A DNA stretch of 64,000 nucleotides from Micavibrio sp. (GCA_020718105.1 DYDA01000007.1:1-64000); one strand, 5' to 3'; positions 47,121 to 56,062 are shown, counted from the stretch's first letter. Translations and numbers: made by a program. The notes: a model not told the origin generated them from the sequence alone.

Positions 47121-47818
47121 TGTGTAACCTTCTTATCTTTCGTGACCTTTTTCCCTTTTGTTTCTTTGGGTGGAGGTTCTTTGGCGTTGGTCCATGCAAA
47201 ATTAAATGCCTGACGATATGCTTCCGCAAACGGTCCGGATTGAACAAGAAGGATCAACGGGGCCGGATCGTTCTCGAATGAAATGAGTGCCAGTGTGTCT
47301 CCAAAAACATAAAAAGGAACGGGCGAGAAATATTCTTTGGGCGACCATCGGTAAGTTGCATACTTTGCGGCGGTGAAATTGTAGTCGCCTTCCTTGACAA
47401 GAATTTTCATCTCAAAATCTGGGCGCTGTTTGGCAATTTCAGCCATTCGGATTCTATGGCTGTCACCCGCAGGGCGGTATTTAACGAACTGCCGTTCATC
47501 GACACCACTAATGCAAACGTCGCCGCCGTGTGTGCGGATATGTTCAAAAACCATATCGTTAAATTTCTGAAATCCGGCAAATCCCTCAAGAGCGCCGAAG
47601 TTCTTCAATTTAAAGCGAACACCGGAGTTCTCTAAAAATTCAATGCCTGCATCGTTTAATGCCTGCGTAATTTTTTTCATCGTAGAGGGGCGAGGCTGAG
47701 TATCTCCACGCTCAATGGCGATGATAGTTTCCCTTCTATGTTCGACCCGTTCGGCCAATATAGAAGCGTCCCATCCAAGAAGGACGCGAGCTGCTCTGAT
47801 CTGTTTACCTGTCAACAT
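47117..47818 (-). CDS. HTH regulator with C-terminal sensor-like domain
   Basis: A 233-residue protein. An XRE-type HTH comes first (MLTGKQIRAARVLLGWDASILAERVEHRRETIIAIERGDTQPRPSTMKKITQAL). The C-terminal part (VFEHIRTHGGDVCISGVDERQF...FYVFGDTLALISFENDPAPLILLVQSGPFAEAYRQAFNFAWTNA) has the look of TrmB/PLD-like effector domains that bind a small ligand. Coupled to the methyltransferase gene, which it probably controls. Start at 47818 (MLTGKQ) matches relatives of the regulator at 48856; 47833 is the alternative. The tail is Lys-rich. Confidence 0.72.
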   Translation of the reverse strand: MLTGKQIRAARVLLGWDASILAERVEHRRETIIAIERGDTQPRPSTMKKITQALNDAGIEFLENSGVRFKLKNFGALEGFAGFQKFNDMVFEHIRTHGGDVCISGVDERQFVKYRPAGDSHRIRMAEIAKQRPDFEMKILVKEGDYNFTAAKYATYRWSPKEYFSPVPFYVFGDTLALISFENDPAPLILLVQSGPFAEAYRQAFNFAWTNAKEPPPKETKGKKVTKDKKVTQ

Positions 47819-48119
47819 GGCTATACCACACATTTTGTTATCGTGAACCTAATATATCATGTGGTTTATTAAAGGTCAATAAACGCCAACCTACCAAAAA
47901 GTGGTATTCTATTGCCATTTTCAGGTAGGTGTATGGTTAATGAAGCTAAAATTCGCCCTTTAACCCATTGTGTTTAAATGACAAAAACACACATAACAAA
48001 ATGTTATGTTATATAGCTCATAATGAGTGGCAATTATATTGCAATTTTCCCATCCATCCGGTATCGTATCAAAATCAGACGAGGCAATGCGCAGCCAAAG
48101 TTATTGAACGGGGGATGAA
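47819..48119. other. Divergent control region
   Basis: 300 bases between the HTH/methyltransferase pair and the rightward genes. The stretch around 47890-47935 has an inverted repeat CCTACC...GGTAGG and the partial repeats TGTGGTTT / AGTGGTAT, possible operators. It is AT-rich. No gene is supported. Confidence 0.45.
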
Positions 48120-48497
48120 ATGCTCGATTTGACAACAGCTTATAAGACCCAGAATGAGCCATTTGCTCAAGGTTTTTCTTGCAGTGACCATAACGCCATC
48201 GTTTTGACCTTCCCCTATAGCCTCCATAAAGCTGCCAAACAGCCCAGCACCGTAGCGATTGAGGGAGATATTATTGATCGCCGCATGCAAGCCCCTCTTT
48301 GCTCGGACGAAATGAGGGCCGTTCTGGAACTGGTCAAATATCGCGCAAAGCAGTTGGGGCAAGAAATTTGGGTAGCCACGGGTCTTTTCTTGGTGGCAAT
48401 GGGCGTTGAAGAATTGGAAGAATTGCGCCGCTGCGATTTTGTCCGCGCCGTCGAGCATCTTATGCCTTCGACCCTTTCCACCCAAAGCGCAACATAA
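48120..48497 (+). CDS. Unrecognised 125-residue protein
   Basis: No family recognised. The C-terminal half is helical and acidic (EIWVATGLFLVAMGVEELEELRRCDFVRAVEHL). Preceded by gggggatgaa. The following gene starts 10 bases later and its product has a similar size and helical pattern (ELIAIYSLIAYVAYEQ), so the two may act together. Confidence 0.55.
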   Translation: MLDLTTAYKTQNEPFAQGFSCSDHNAIVLTFPYSLHKAAKQPSTVAIEGDIIDRRMQAPLCSDEMRAVLELVKYRAKQLGQEIWVATGLFLVAMGVEELEELRRCDFVRAVEHLMPSTLSTQSAT

Positions 48498-48507
48498 GGG
48501 GGCGAAT

Positions 48508-48837
48508 ATGGCAAAGACTCTTTCCCCTGACGAAATTTTTGACGCCGCCGTTGCACAAGCGGGACCTAACCTTGCTCCCGATAGCATGAGGCTTCTTCTC
48601 TCCGGCCTCGATATGCTCAAGAAAAATGAACCTCTGGCGCTTCGCAAAAACGAATTGATCGCCATTTATAGCTTGATCGCTTATGTCGCCTATGAACAGA
48701 AGATTTGTGAAACAACGGTCGCGGCGGTGTTGCTAGCCACCTTCGGCGGCGAGGAAATAAAAGACCTGCCATCCCGCTTGTACCAGACCATGATAAATTT
48801 TCTTGTCGATTTAAAGATGGACAAAATCATCAACTGA
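48508..48837 (+). CDS. Unrecognised 109-residue helical protein
   Basis: Starts at ATG 48508 with aaggggg upstream, not at the track start. Predicted all-helical (MAKTLSPDEIFDAAVAQAGPNLAPDSMRLLLSGLDML). No known motif. Cotranscribed with the genes on both sides, the next being an HTH regulator. Confidence 0.55.
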   Translation: MAKTLSPDEIFDAAVAQAGPNLAPDSMRLLLSGLDMLKKNEPLALRKNELIAIYSLIAYVAYEQKICETTVAAVLLATFGGEEIKDLPSRLYQTMINFLVDLKMDKIIN

Positions 48838-48855
48838 TTTTTTAGGAATTACGAT

Positions 48856-49554
48856 ATGGCTGCCATTACTGCCGCACAGCTAAGAGCCGCAAGAGGCCTT
48901 CTTGATTGGAGCCGTGAAGAGTTGGCGCGCCGCGCCGGACTTTCCACGCGCACGATCCGCAATCTTGAAAAAGGGTTTATCTCACCGCGTGACGCTACGG
49001 CCTCTGGCCTGTGCGAGGCTTTTTATGGCGTTGGCATCGTTTTTCCGCCCGAAGGTGGTGTCCGGCGGGAATTGCCGGAAGTAAAAACCATCGAAGGCGA
49101 AGATGGAAAAGAGATTCTATTTGAGAGCATTCTGCGCGAGGTAAAAGAAAAGGGCGGCGAGATCGTCGGTTCGTTTACTTCCTATGTCGCTATCCTTCGT
49201 TCCATTGCTTCAAGCGAAAGTGTTGCTTTAGAACGCTTAGGAAAACTAAAAAGCTATGCGTGCTTACGCCTTGTTGTAGCAAGCCTTGAAGAAGATGAAA
49301 GGCATAACACACAAAAAGACGTGCGCGTTGTTTCAGATTACTGCATTGGGCCGAGTTGCGTTATAGCGTATGGGTGCAAACATGCTATCCTTCAAAACGT
49401 CGGACAAAAAGACCATCGTACAATCATCATAACCGATCCTTGTGTTGCTGTAGCGGCGAAAGGACATATTTACAGATTATGGGATATGGGCACGCCATTT
49501 GGCTTTCTTGCTCAAATGCCAGAAGAAAAAAGAATGCTTTCCGAAGCACGATAA
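48856..49554 (+). CDS. HTH regulator with unknown C-terminal domain
   Basis: A 232-residue protein with an XRE-type HTH (ITAAQLRAARGLLDWSREELARRAGLSTRTIRNLEKGFISPRDATASGLCEAF) of the same type as 47117-47818, and a C-terminal domain of about 160 residues (GGEIVGSFTSYVAILRSIASS...DPCVAVAAKGHIYRLWDMGTPFGFLAQM) that also looks like a ligand-sensing module. A strong terminator follows at 49572. The pair of similar regulators on either side of the divergent region suggests a switch. Confidence 0.7.
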   Translation: MAAITAAQLRAARGLLDWSREELARRAGLSTRTIRNLEKGFISPRDATASGLCEAFYGVGIVFPPEGGVRRELPEVKTIEGEDGKEILFESILREVKEKGGEIVGSFTSYVAILRSIASSESVALERLGKLKSYACLRLVVASLEEDERHNTQKDVRVVSDYCIGPSCVIAYGCKHAILQNVGQKDHRTIIITDPCVAVAAKGHIYRLWDMGTPFGFLAQMPEEKRMLSEAR

Positions 49555-49571
49555 ATACAAACATTGCTGAC

Positions 49572-49605
49572 AAAAAGCCGCGCAGGAAACTGCGCGGCTT
49601 TTTTT
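49572..49605 (+). terminator. Rho-independent terminator
   Basis: AAAAAGCCGCGCAG-GAAA-CTGCGCGGCTTTTTTT, a 14-bp stem with a GAAA loop and T-run. It separates the regulator cluster from the cargo operon. Confidence 0.95.
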
Positions 49606-49776
49606 GTTGCTTTCTGTTGAGCCAAAACTGGAAGCATTCTTTCCGTCTGCGGCAATTCTTTTGAAACTTCCAGAAAGTGACCTCTTTCTTTCCGGAAAGA
49701 GGAAAATATAGCCGTGTTTTTCTCTATCAGAAATCACGCATGAAAGCCTTGTGATTACAAACAAGGAGTTTTCATC

Positions 49777-50247
49777 ATGACGATAGACGAAAAAGATAAA
49801 GAGCAAGGCGCACCGCCGCAAGACGATCACAATCCCGCTTTGCTGGACAGTTTGATCGAGCGCCTCAAATACAATCTCGAATCCACACATCAAGCCGAAC
49901 TGCCAAGCGATCTAGGCATTCTCCACGGCCTTTATGAACGTTTGATCGTTCGCCATCGCTGGTATGCGACCGAGGATTTGGTCGCGGATGCGGTGCTTTT
50001 CTTTTTGGAGGAGGAAAACACAAACAAAAACGAGGCGCATATGGAAATCGTAAGGGTTGCCGGAGACGAAGATATTTTTGCCCCGTGTCAAAAAATGGCG
50101 ACAGAAATCGCCCAAACCTTGAAAGACAAAGGTGAGTGCAAACCGTCTGACCTTGAAGCCAAGGGGTTCCCTTCGCACGAAGTAAAACAGCATTGGGCGA
50201 TGTCATATGCCCTCGCAAAAGTCGAACTCAATTGGATGGATGCGTAG
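49777..50247 (+). CDS. Unrecognised 156-residue acidic protein, first gene of cargo operon
   Basis: No family recognised. A possible helical domain spans residues 20-75 (LLDSLIERLKYNLESTHQAELPSDLGILHGLYERLI), and the C-terminal half is helical with two Trp. A perfect aaggag lies upstream of the ATG, preceded by a CCTCTTTC/GAAAGAGG stem (49681-49702) in the leader. The following gene starts 2 bases after its stop. Confidence 0.6.
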   Translation: MTIDEKDKEQGAPPQDDHNPALLDSLIERLKYNLESTHQAELPSDLGILHGLYERLIVRHRWYATEDLVADAVLFFLEEENTNKNEAHMEIVRVAGDEDIFAPCQKMATEIAQTLKDKGECKPSDLEAKGFPSHEVKQHWAMSYALAKVELNWMDA

Positions 50248-50249
50248 CC

Positions 50250-50753
50250 ATGAGCAACAAACACACCATCCACATTATTCATGAACCACTTTTCACTTTC
50301 GCATGGGACAAGGCCGAAAACGTCAACCTCATTCTTTTCAGCGAGGACGGAAACAAGATTCTTGCCGTTAAAAAAGAAGGTGGGTTCGACATATTGCGCG
50401 GCTTTCGCGATTGGGACGACGACACGATTGAAGACGCGGCGCGACGCGAGGCCAACGATCAAGCCAGCGCAACGCTCGATGCCGTAACCATCGCCGCCGT
50501 TCTCTCAACGCAGGGAGAACTGCTTTCGGAAGTTTCTTATGAACTCGTCATGACCGCCTATGTCAAAAGTCGGGGGCCGCGCCGCGCATGGCAAGAAACA
50601 GAATGCAAATTCATCGACAAAGAAACTTTCTTGGCCCGCTACACCTCCGGCGACCGCGAGGAAATGGAAGTGCTGATTGGCATGGCAGAAGATTTTCGTG
50701 TGCGCCGCAATATAGGCAAAAGCAATAACAATTCATTTCAAGCGCAATTTTAA
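50250..50753 (+). CDS. Degenerate Nudix-like protein
   Basis: 167 residues with start ATG 50250 (MSNKHTIHII). VNLILFSEDGNKILAVKKEGGFDILRGFRDWDDDTIEDAARREANDQASATL has the layout of a Nudix domain: the box should read GX5EX7REUXEEXGU, and here REANDQ replaces REUXEE, so the two metal-binding glutamates are Asp70 and Gln71. Hydrolysis of nucleoside diphosphates may be weakened or lost, leaving a binding role. Tight spacing links it to both neighbours. Confidence 0.65.
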   Translation: MSNKHTIHIIHEPLFTFAWDKAENVNLILFSEDGNKILAVKKEGGFDILRGFRDWDDDTIEDAARREANDQASATLDAVTIAAVLSTQGELLSEVSYELVMTAYVKSRGPRRAWQETECKFIDKETFLARYTSGDREEMEVLIGMAEDFRVRRNIGKSNNNSFQAQF

Positions 50754-50773
50754 CAAAAAGCATAGGAAATAAA

Positions 50774-51961
50774 ATGATTTTTGACTCAATAAATCTCAAA
50801 ATCCGTCCGGTTGATTTAAGTGAAGCCGTAGACATTCAACAATATGCTCAGGCGGCATCTATCGTAACGATGCGCGAGGGGCAATTTCTAATTGTCAAGC
50901 GCATGTTCGAGAATACTATCCAGCATGTGCCGTTAGAATTGGATATTAACGGTGTTCATGCTCACGTTTCGCATATTCCGGCGCGTGGTGAAAGCCTTCT
51001 GAAAAGCATGGCGGCATATGATGACAAAGGATCAATCCTTGTTGATATGCAGGGCATAAGTAGCTTGATTTTTGCAAGAGCAATCCCTTTCCCCGATGCA
51101 ACGGTTCGAAAGTTGCTTATTAAGACCGGACTGTTGAAGTCTCATGTGGACTATTTCCGCATAGGCGTTGCGGGTGGACAGCCAGATAAAACCTGTCCCA
51201 GCGGCGAAGTTGTCGAGTGTTCTTTTGTTTCTGGAAGGAACGGCGGAGGCATTTCTAAAAGCCATGTTGGATTTCTTGCTTATGGTGACGACTTTAGCAA
51301 GACGGCTTCGTTGCTCAATGGTGTCTCAGGACACATGACAGAAAACCGATTGGTCTATTCACAAACGGCATGGCTTGGGAAAGGTAAGAATGAAGAAAAG
51401 CGCGCGCTTTATATAAAGCCGTCTGTGCAAGGTGGGACGAATAGCTTCTTTGATTTTCTTAATACCGCTACGGCATCCCTCGGCATAAAGGCTTGCGCCC
51501 TTCAGGTTGTCTTGACCGCGCATGATAAGGATGGGCAGGACACTGTTATAACAGGACGTGTCGGAAAGAGGCAAGATGCACGGTCATGGAAATCGCTTGA
51601 GGATGCGACCAGCGCCGGAGTCGAAAAGTCATTTGCGTTATGTCATGGTCAAACACTAATCGGCTTTGGAACTAAGTTTAATAGGTGTGAGCCTGATTGG
51701 ACATTGCTATCAAACGGACGGGCTTATGAGCGCCGTGGGCATATTCATGCAACAATCATAGGCCCCAACGCTAATCATCCTCAGCACAAAACATTTCACT
51801 TGCGCGATATTGCTTTTTCAAAGGAATCGGATGTAAGCGTTGCCATAACGCCAATTTCCGATACCTATAGAATATATCCGCTTGAAGAGTCCCCCAGCGG
51901 TCTGCGCTGCAAGGCAAGCCATCGGCCCATTTCAACCCTAGTCAATCGTTGTGAGGTGTGA
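50774..51961 (+). CDS. Unrecognised 395-residue protein in the cargo operon
   Basis: I do not recognise any family. There are no membrane segments or signal peptide. It has mixed alpha/beta character with conserved-looking His-rich stretches (RRGHIHATIIGPNANHPQHKTFHLRDI) near residue 325 and a Gly-rich run (SFVSGRNGGGISKSHVGFLAYGDD) near 155. It starts 20 bases after the Nudix-like gene and ends 1 base before the fusion gene, so its function should be tied to them. Confidence 0.65.
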   Translation: MIFDSINLKIRPVDLSEAVDIQQYAQAASIVTMREGQFLIVKRMFENTIQHVPLELDINGVHAHVSHIPARGESLLKSMAAYDDKGSILVDMQGISSLIFARAIPFPDATVRKLLIKTGLLKSHVDYFRIGVAGGQPDKTCPSGEVVECSFVSGRNGGGISKSHVGFLAYGDDFSKTASLLNGVSGHMTENRLVYSQTAWLGKGKNEEKRALYIKPSVQGGTNSFFDFLNTATASLGIKACALQVVLTAHDKDGQDTVITGRVGKRQDARSWKSLEDATSAGVEKSFALCHGQTLIGFGTKFNRCEPDWTLLSNGRAYERRGHIHATIIGPNANHPQHKTFHLRDIAFSKESDVSVAITPISDTYRIYPLEESPSGLRCKASHRPISTLVNRCEV

Positions 51962-51962
51962 A

Positions 51963-54900
51963 ATGAAAACGTCTTTTCATAACCTACAGCGGCTGCTTAA
52001 TCAGACAAAGCAAGGGCAGAATTATATCGTCCTCGACGTTGATAGAACAATGATTAACGGCACTTCTTGGTATAGAGCCTGCCTGTGTCCAAATCTTTTG
52101 CTTGCTGAAAAAGATATTGGTCGTTTCAAGGAAATAAATGAGGCGGCATATTCTGCGAATGCGCGGATCAGCCAAGAAGCCTTTCGTCTCAGAACTTTGG
52201 AAATGATGGAGCCGACCATTTCATCCGGCTTCATAGATTATCTGAATGACAAGGATGAATGGAAGCCATATTTTTCTGTTGGTAAGGAAACATCAAGCCT
52301 ACGGCTGTACCTAGCTGGGCTTCATATTTCAAAGAAAATACCTGCCTTTGAAGATGCTGCATGGTATGTGAAATATGCTCAACGTTATTACGGGAGCGGG
52401 CTAAAGGTTCTTTTCCTGAGCGCAGGATACCAGCCGTTTATAGAAGGTGTTGTTCAAGGCATTGTTGCCGCGAACGGGCTGGCTTCGATTTCATATAAAG
52501 TTCTTGGGTCGGACGTAGGCTTTCACAATGGACGCGGCTTTGAACGGCTCCACGTCAATCAGTTTGAAAAGCAAAACGTCGTTGAGGCTCTGATAAAGCA
52601 TGGAGCGAATGTCCGTTTTCTAGCCGATGACTCTCACGAAAATCTTGATCTTTTTGAAAGCGTCCGCCGCGCTGGTGGAACGGCGTTGCATATCAAACAC
52701 GTTTCAGGACAAGCAAAAAGTCAAAGCTGGGCAGATTTCCGAAAAGGAATAACGCAGGACAAGATAAAAGCGTCGCTCATAAATGGAGAGGAGCAAGTTT
52801 CTCTTGCAAAAGAAAAGCCAATATTGCCCGATCTTGTTTTATCCATAGAAATGGGCGCGGACAAAATCGGCATTGTTTCTTTAAGAAATCACGATTTTTC
52901 AAAAGCTCTTGATGGACTGCTATCCAAGGTTTCTGCCGAAGAACACAAAAATGCCCTTCGCGGTATATTTAAACGGATGGCCTTTCAAAGGGACGAGAAA
53001 ACGTTGTTGCGCGGCCCCCTGTATTATTATTGGACGCCCACTTACGTTTTTTTGAACGAGGAACCTGTAGAAAAAAGGTGGGAGGCATCTTTTGATGCTG
53101 CACGTCAAGGGCTTCAGATTTTGGCGGATGATACAGTGTTCTCAAAAAAACTGTCACGGGACGAAAAGCTCCTTGCGTTTGGTCTTATGGATCACCTAAT
53201 CAACGCGACGATTTCCTGCTTGCATGTTTTGGAGTGTGCGGAAATAAAGAAAGGTGCTTCTCTTGTTACATGTCCAAGCGAAAGAGTCGAAGGGGCTTCG
53301 CAAAGTTTATTTGACATGATGTATGGGTTCCTTATGGGAAAGGATGTGCAGGCCGAAGCAAAGCGGGCGCTTGATCTTCTTCCGTATGCCGCTATGAAAC
53401 AGGCCTTTTCAGAGAACGCATCTTTTCATAGAGGCCTTCGGGAATTGGACGACACGGCGATTATTTATAATGCCGTTGCCTCTCTGGTTGCGGATCGTGA
53501 GAAAAATGGTGGTTATGATTATATCCTGTCTTTCCCATATGGGGGCATGGAGCTTGGTTTTGCTTTGAACGCATATATAAAGCAAAGTGGGTCAAAATTG
53601 CGTCCGGCGGAAATCATTCATTGCCATTATAGCTCAAAGAAAGAGATACGGGGCGAATGCGCCAAAATAGATTATACAGGCGCAGAATGGATGTTTGATT
53701 TTGTTCCAGCAAAGCATCATCCGCAACTTGCGCAAATGTGCGCGGGAGAAAAGAAGATTCTCGTTTATGATCATAACGTGACTTCCTTCACAACCTTGAA
53801 CAAGAGCCGAGCCTATTGCGCTCAATTCGGCAATATCGTGGACGTTTCCGCTATATCCGTCAATTACGATAATGTTTGCCGCTATCTTGTGGGGAATAAA
53901 TCGGAGCCTCTGTGCTGGGGGTGGGAAAATCTTCTTGACCATCGACCAACGCAAGAATACGTCACGGCGTTCAACACATGGCTCACTAGCGAAAAGTCAA
54001 AGCAGATTGAAGCTATGTTTTTTGATGCCTCGCAAGTCAGACAAGCACCAACGGTCATTATACCGCCAGAGAAAAACGGGTTTGTGTTTAAGCTGTGTCG
54101 CGTTCATAATGCGTTCGATCTTAAAACGGCTGTGCGAGTTGGCGTCAACATGATCGGCGTGCATGCCGTTTATCCTGACCGCTTCAAATATCTCGACCAG
54201 CAAACACGGTATCGCCCTCTTAGCGAGGGGGTTTGGGTCGATAAGCGTTTGCCCGTTGCGACTCTTGAAATGGATAGCATCCGCGCTATGCAAAAGGTAC
54301 TGCCCAAGGGTCTTGAACAAGCATTGTTGTTTGAAGAACCGTTAGAACCAGAAGGCATGAAAGAATGCGGCGATCTTTATGGAATGCGGCTCTGCGACGT
54401 TCATATTCAGATGCAGCACCGTACAAATGCCGCTTATATTCAAGAGGTCAAAGAGATTGTTTCTCCCAAAGTTATTGCGACCATAGGCCTATTTCAGGAC
54501 GATCTAGTGAAATATTTTTGGAGCATGCAGGAGGCTCTTGATCCTGAACACGATTTCGTCCTGCTTGATCTTTCCAAGCACCAGCCGGATTTGATTTCTG
54601 GTTTTGATCACGATGCACACGACATGAACAAAGTTGCCATCTTACGACGCGCAGCATCGGCCTTGTGCGGAAATCGTGTGCCTGTATTGTTGGCGGATGA
54701 TGTTTCACCTCTTATGATGAAAAGATATGTTGAAGCTCTTGCAAGAAACGGTGTTCGTGTCGGCGGCATTGACATGCAGAACAACGTTGAACATTCGAGC
54801 AATGAGCAAGTCTATCAATGGATGAGTGGGGACGGAAAGCCCTATCAAACAAGAGTCAGAAAATCGCCTGATAAAATGAAATTGTGGCAGGGCATGGCTT

Positions 54901-55001
54901 ACGATCTGGCGACGTTGACCAAGAGGCCTGTTTGCCCCGAAGAACAAAGGAATCATATGGTGGCAAAAATATCTTTGCCTCGCGCACAATCTATGGAGTA
55001 A
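51963..55001 (+). CDS. HAD + phosphoribosyltransferase-like + TrpF-like fusion protein
   Basis: A 1012-residue protein. An N-terminal HAD phosphatase domain shows DVDRT (Asp25, Asp27), motif II Ser153 (LFLSAGY) and motif IV Asp222-Asp223 (LADDSHENLD). A middle region of about 280 residues has no clear match. A phosphoribosyltransferase-like domain at about 515-640 has ILSFPYGGMELG and the PRPP loop VYDHNVTSFTTL (Asp603). A C-terminal TIM-barrel part at about 705-940 resembles phosphoribosylanthranilate isomerase: FKLCRVHNAFDLKTAVRVGVNMIGVHAV with Cys712, LLDLS with Asp869, VPVLLADDVSPLMMKRYVE, and GGIDMQNNVEHS. The chemistry suggested is phosphoribosyl transfer, Amadori-type isomerisation and dephosphorylation of an unknown substrate. 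I know no protein with this domain order. Start ATG 51963 follows gaggtgtgaa. Confidence 0.72.
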   Translation: MKTSFHNLQRLLNQTKQGQNYIVLDVDRTMINGTSWYRACLCPNLLLAEKDIGRFKEINEAAYSANARISQEAFRLRTLEMMEPTISSGFIDYLNDKDEWKPYFSVGKETSSLRLYLAGLHISKKIPAFEDAAWYVKYAQRYYGSGLKVLFLSAGYQPFIEGVVQGIVAANGLASISYKVLGSDVGFHNGRGFERLHVNQFEKQNVVEALIKHGANVRFLADDSHENLDLFESVRRAGGTALHIKHVSGQAKSQSWADFRKGITQDKIKASLINGEEQVSLAKEKPILPDLVLSIEMGADKIGIVSLRNHDFSKALDGLLSKVSAEEHKNALRGIFKRMAFQRDEKTLLRGPLYYYWTPTYVFLNEEPVEKRWEASFDAARQGLQILADDTVFSKKLSRDEKLLAFGLMDHLINATISCLHVLECAEIKKGASLVTCPSERVEGASQSLFDMMYGFLMGKDVQAEAKRALDLLPYAAMKQAFSENASFHRGLRELDDTAIIYNAVASLVADREKNGGYDYILSFPYGGMELGFALNAYIKQSGSKLRPAEIIHCHYSSKKEIRGECAKIDYTGAEWMFDFVPAKHHPQLAQMCAGEKKILVYDHNVTSFTTLNKSRAYCAQFGNIVDVSAISVNYDNVCRYLVGNKSEPLCWGWENLLDHRPTQEYVTAFNTWLTSEKSKQIEAMFFDASQVRQAPTVIIPPEKNGFVFKLCRVHNAFDLKTAVRVGVNMIGVHAVYPDRFKYLDQQTRYRPLSEGVWVDKRLPVATLEMDSIRAMQKVLPKGLEQALLFEEPLEPEGMKECGDLYGMRLCDVHIQMQHRTNAAYIQEVKEIVSPKVIATIGLFQDDLVKYFWSMQEALDPEHDFVLLDLSKHQPDLISGFDHDAHDMNKVAILRRAASALCGNRVPVLLADDVSPLMMKRYVEALARNGVRVGGIDMQNNVEHSSNEQVYQWMSGDGKPYQTRVRKSPDKMKLWQGMAYDLATLTKRPVCPEEQRNHMVAKISLPRAQSME

Positions 55002-55009
55002 AACAGGAC

Positions 55010-55813
55010 ATGAAAGCTCTCATTTTCGATCTTGACGATACGTTGCTCAATTCACAAAAGCGTATAGGTGAGAAAACCAAGCGCGCGCTAATTGATTGCA
55101 ACGAAGCGGGCTATAGACTCATTATCGCAACCTCGCGGCCTATTAGGGCTGTTCGGGATTTCGTTGATAAAGAAACCCTATCGCTATTCACAACAATCAC
55201 GCTCAACGGTTGCGTTGTTTATGAGCCGGACGCTTTGGAACAACCCCGCACGATGGGCTGTTTGGGGTCTTGCTATCCTGAATTGTTGGGACATGTTATG
55301 AGCCTTGAACCAACGCCCCATGTTTCAATCGAAATTGACGGCAGAAAGTTCGCTACGAACCAAGATTTAAGTGAGAGGGAATTAAGGGAATATCATTCGG
55401 CAACACCGGACATGGTTATTCCTCTTGATAGGGTGAACTCTGCAAAAGTCTGTAAGCTAGCCGTGGACGGATTGGGCCACAAACTGGATGCCTGCATGCG
55501 GCTTTCTTCGGATTATAAAAACCTTCGGTTCATTCCGGCGGTTGGTCATACCTTCGTCAATATTGTTCCTTCCGGCATTGATAAATCGACAACGATCTTG
55601 GCGTTGGCAGAAAAAGAAAACATTGACCTGAAAAACTCATATGCCTTTGGTGACGATTTGCCGGATTTTGAAATGTTCTGCATCGTGGGGCATTCCGTTG
55701 TGATGGGCAATGGCGAAGAAAGCCTGCGCCGCAACGCTGATTTTGTCATTGGTCATTGCGATGAGGATGCCATCGGCACGTTCCTTTATAATCACCTGTT
55801 GAAGGCGGCATAA
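55010..55813 (+). CDS. Cof-type HAD phosphatase
   Basis: A 267-residue HAD-IIB hydrolase. IFDLDDTLLNSQ (Asp7, Asp9), IIATSRPIRAVRDF (motif II), the C2 cap, a Lys at motif III (SAKVCKLAV or DKSTTILAL), and SYAFGDDLPDFEMFCIVGHSVVMGNG (motif IV). Such enzymes dephosphorylate sugar phosphates or nucleotides. Starts 8 bases after the fusion gene, last of the operon. With the HAD domain of the fusion it gives the pathway two phosphatases. Confidence 0.88.
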   Translation: MKALIFDLDDTLLNSQKRIGEKTKRALIDCNEAGYRLIIATSRPIRAVRDFVDKETLSLFTTITLNGCVVYEPDALEQPRTMGCLGSCYPELLGHVMSLEPTPHVSIEIDGRKFATNQDLSERELREYHSATPDMVIPLDRVNSAKVCKLAVDGLGHKLDACMRLSSDYKNLRFIPAVGHTFVNIVPSGIDKSTTILALAEKENIDLKNSYAFGDDLPDFEMFCIVGHSVVMGNGEESLRRNADFVIGHCDEDAIGTFLYNHLLKAA

Positions 55814-56062
55814 TGTGACAGGACGCAGAGACGGATGTGATGAGGTTGAAGCAATTGGGTCCTCCCAGCCGCTTTTCGTATGCGGGCGGCAAGAGCGCGG
55901 GACATGCCCACACACGGGGCTGTAAAGCGGGAAGCCGCCCTGTGGCGGGGAATCCAGTGCCTGTGTGGGTTTTCCGCCAAGAACCTCGTAGAAACAAAGG
56001 TGGGGCGCGGCACGGGGCGGGCTGTTAGGGTGTGGCTTCCTTTCTTGGGGGAGAATCCACCT

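Noticed and set aside
54884-55009. Extended N-terminus of the Cof-type phosphatase
   Set aside because: The extra 42 residues overlap the fusion gene in another frame; ATG 55010 gives the canonical HAD start.
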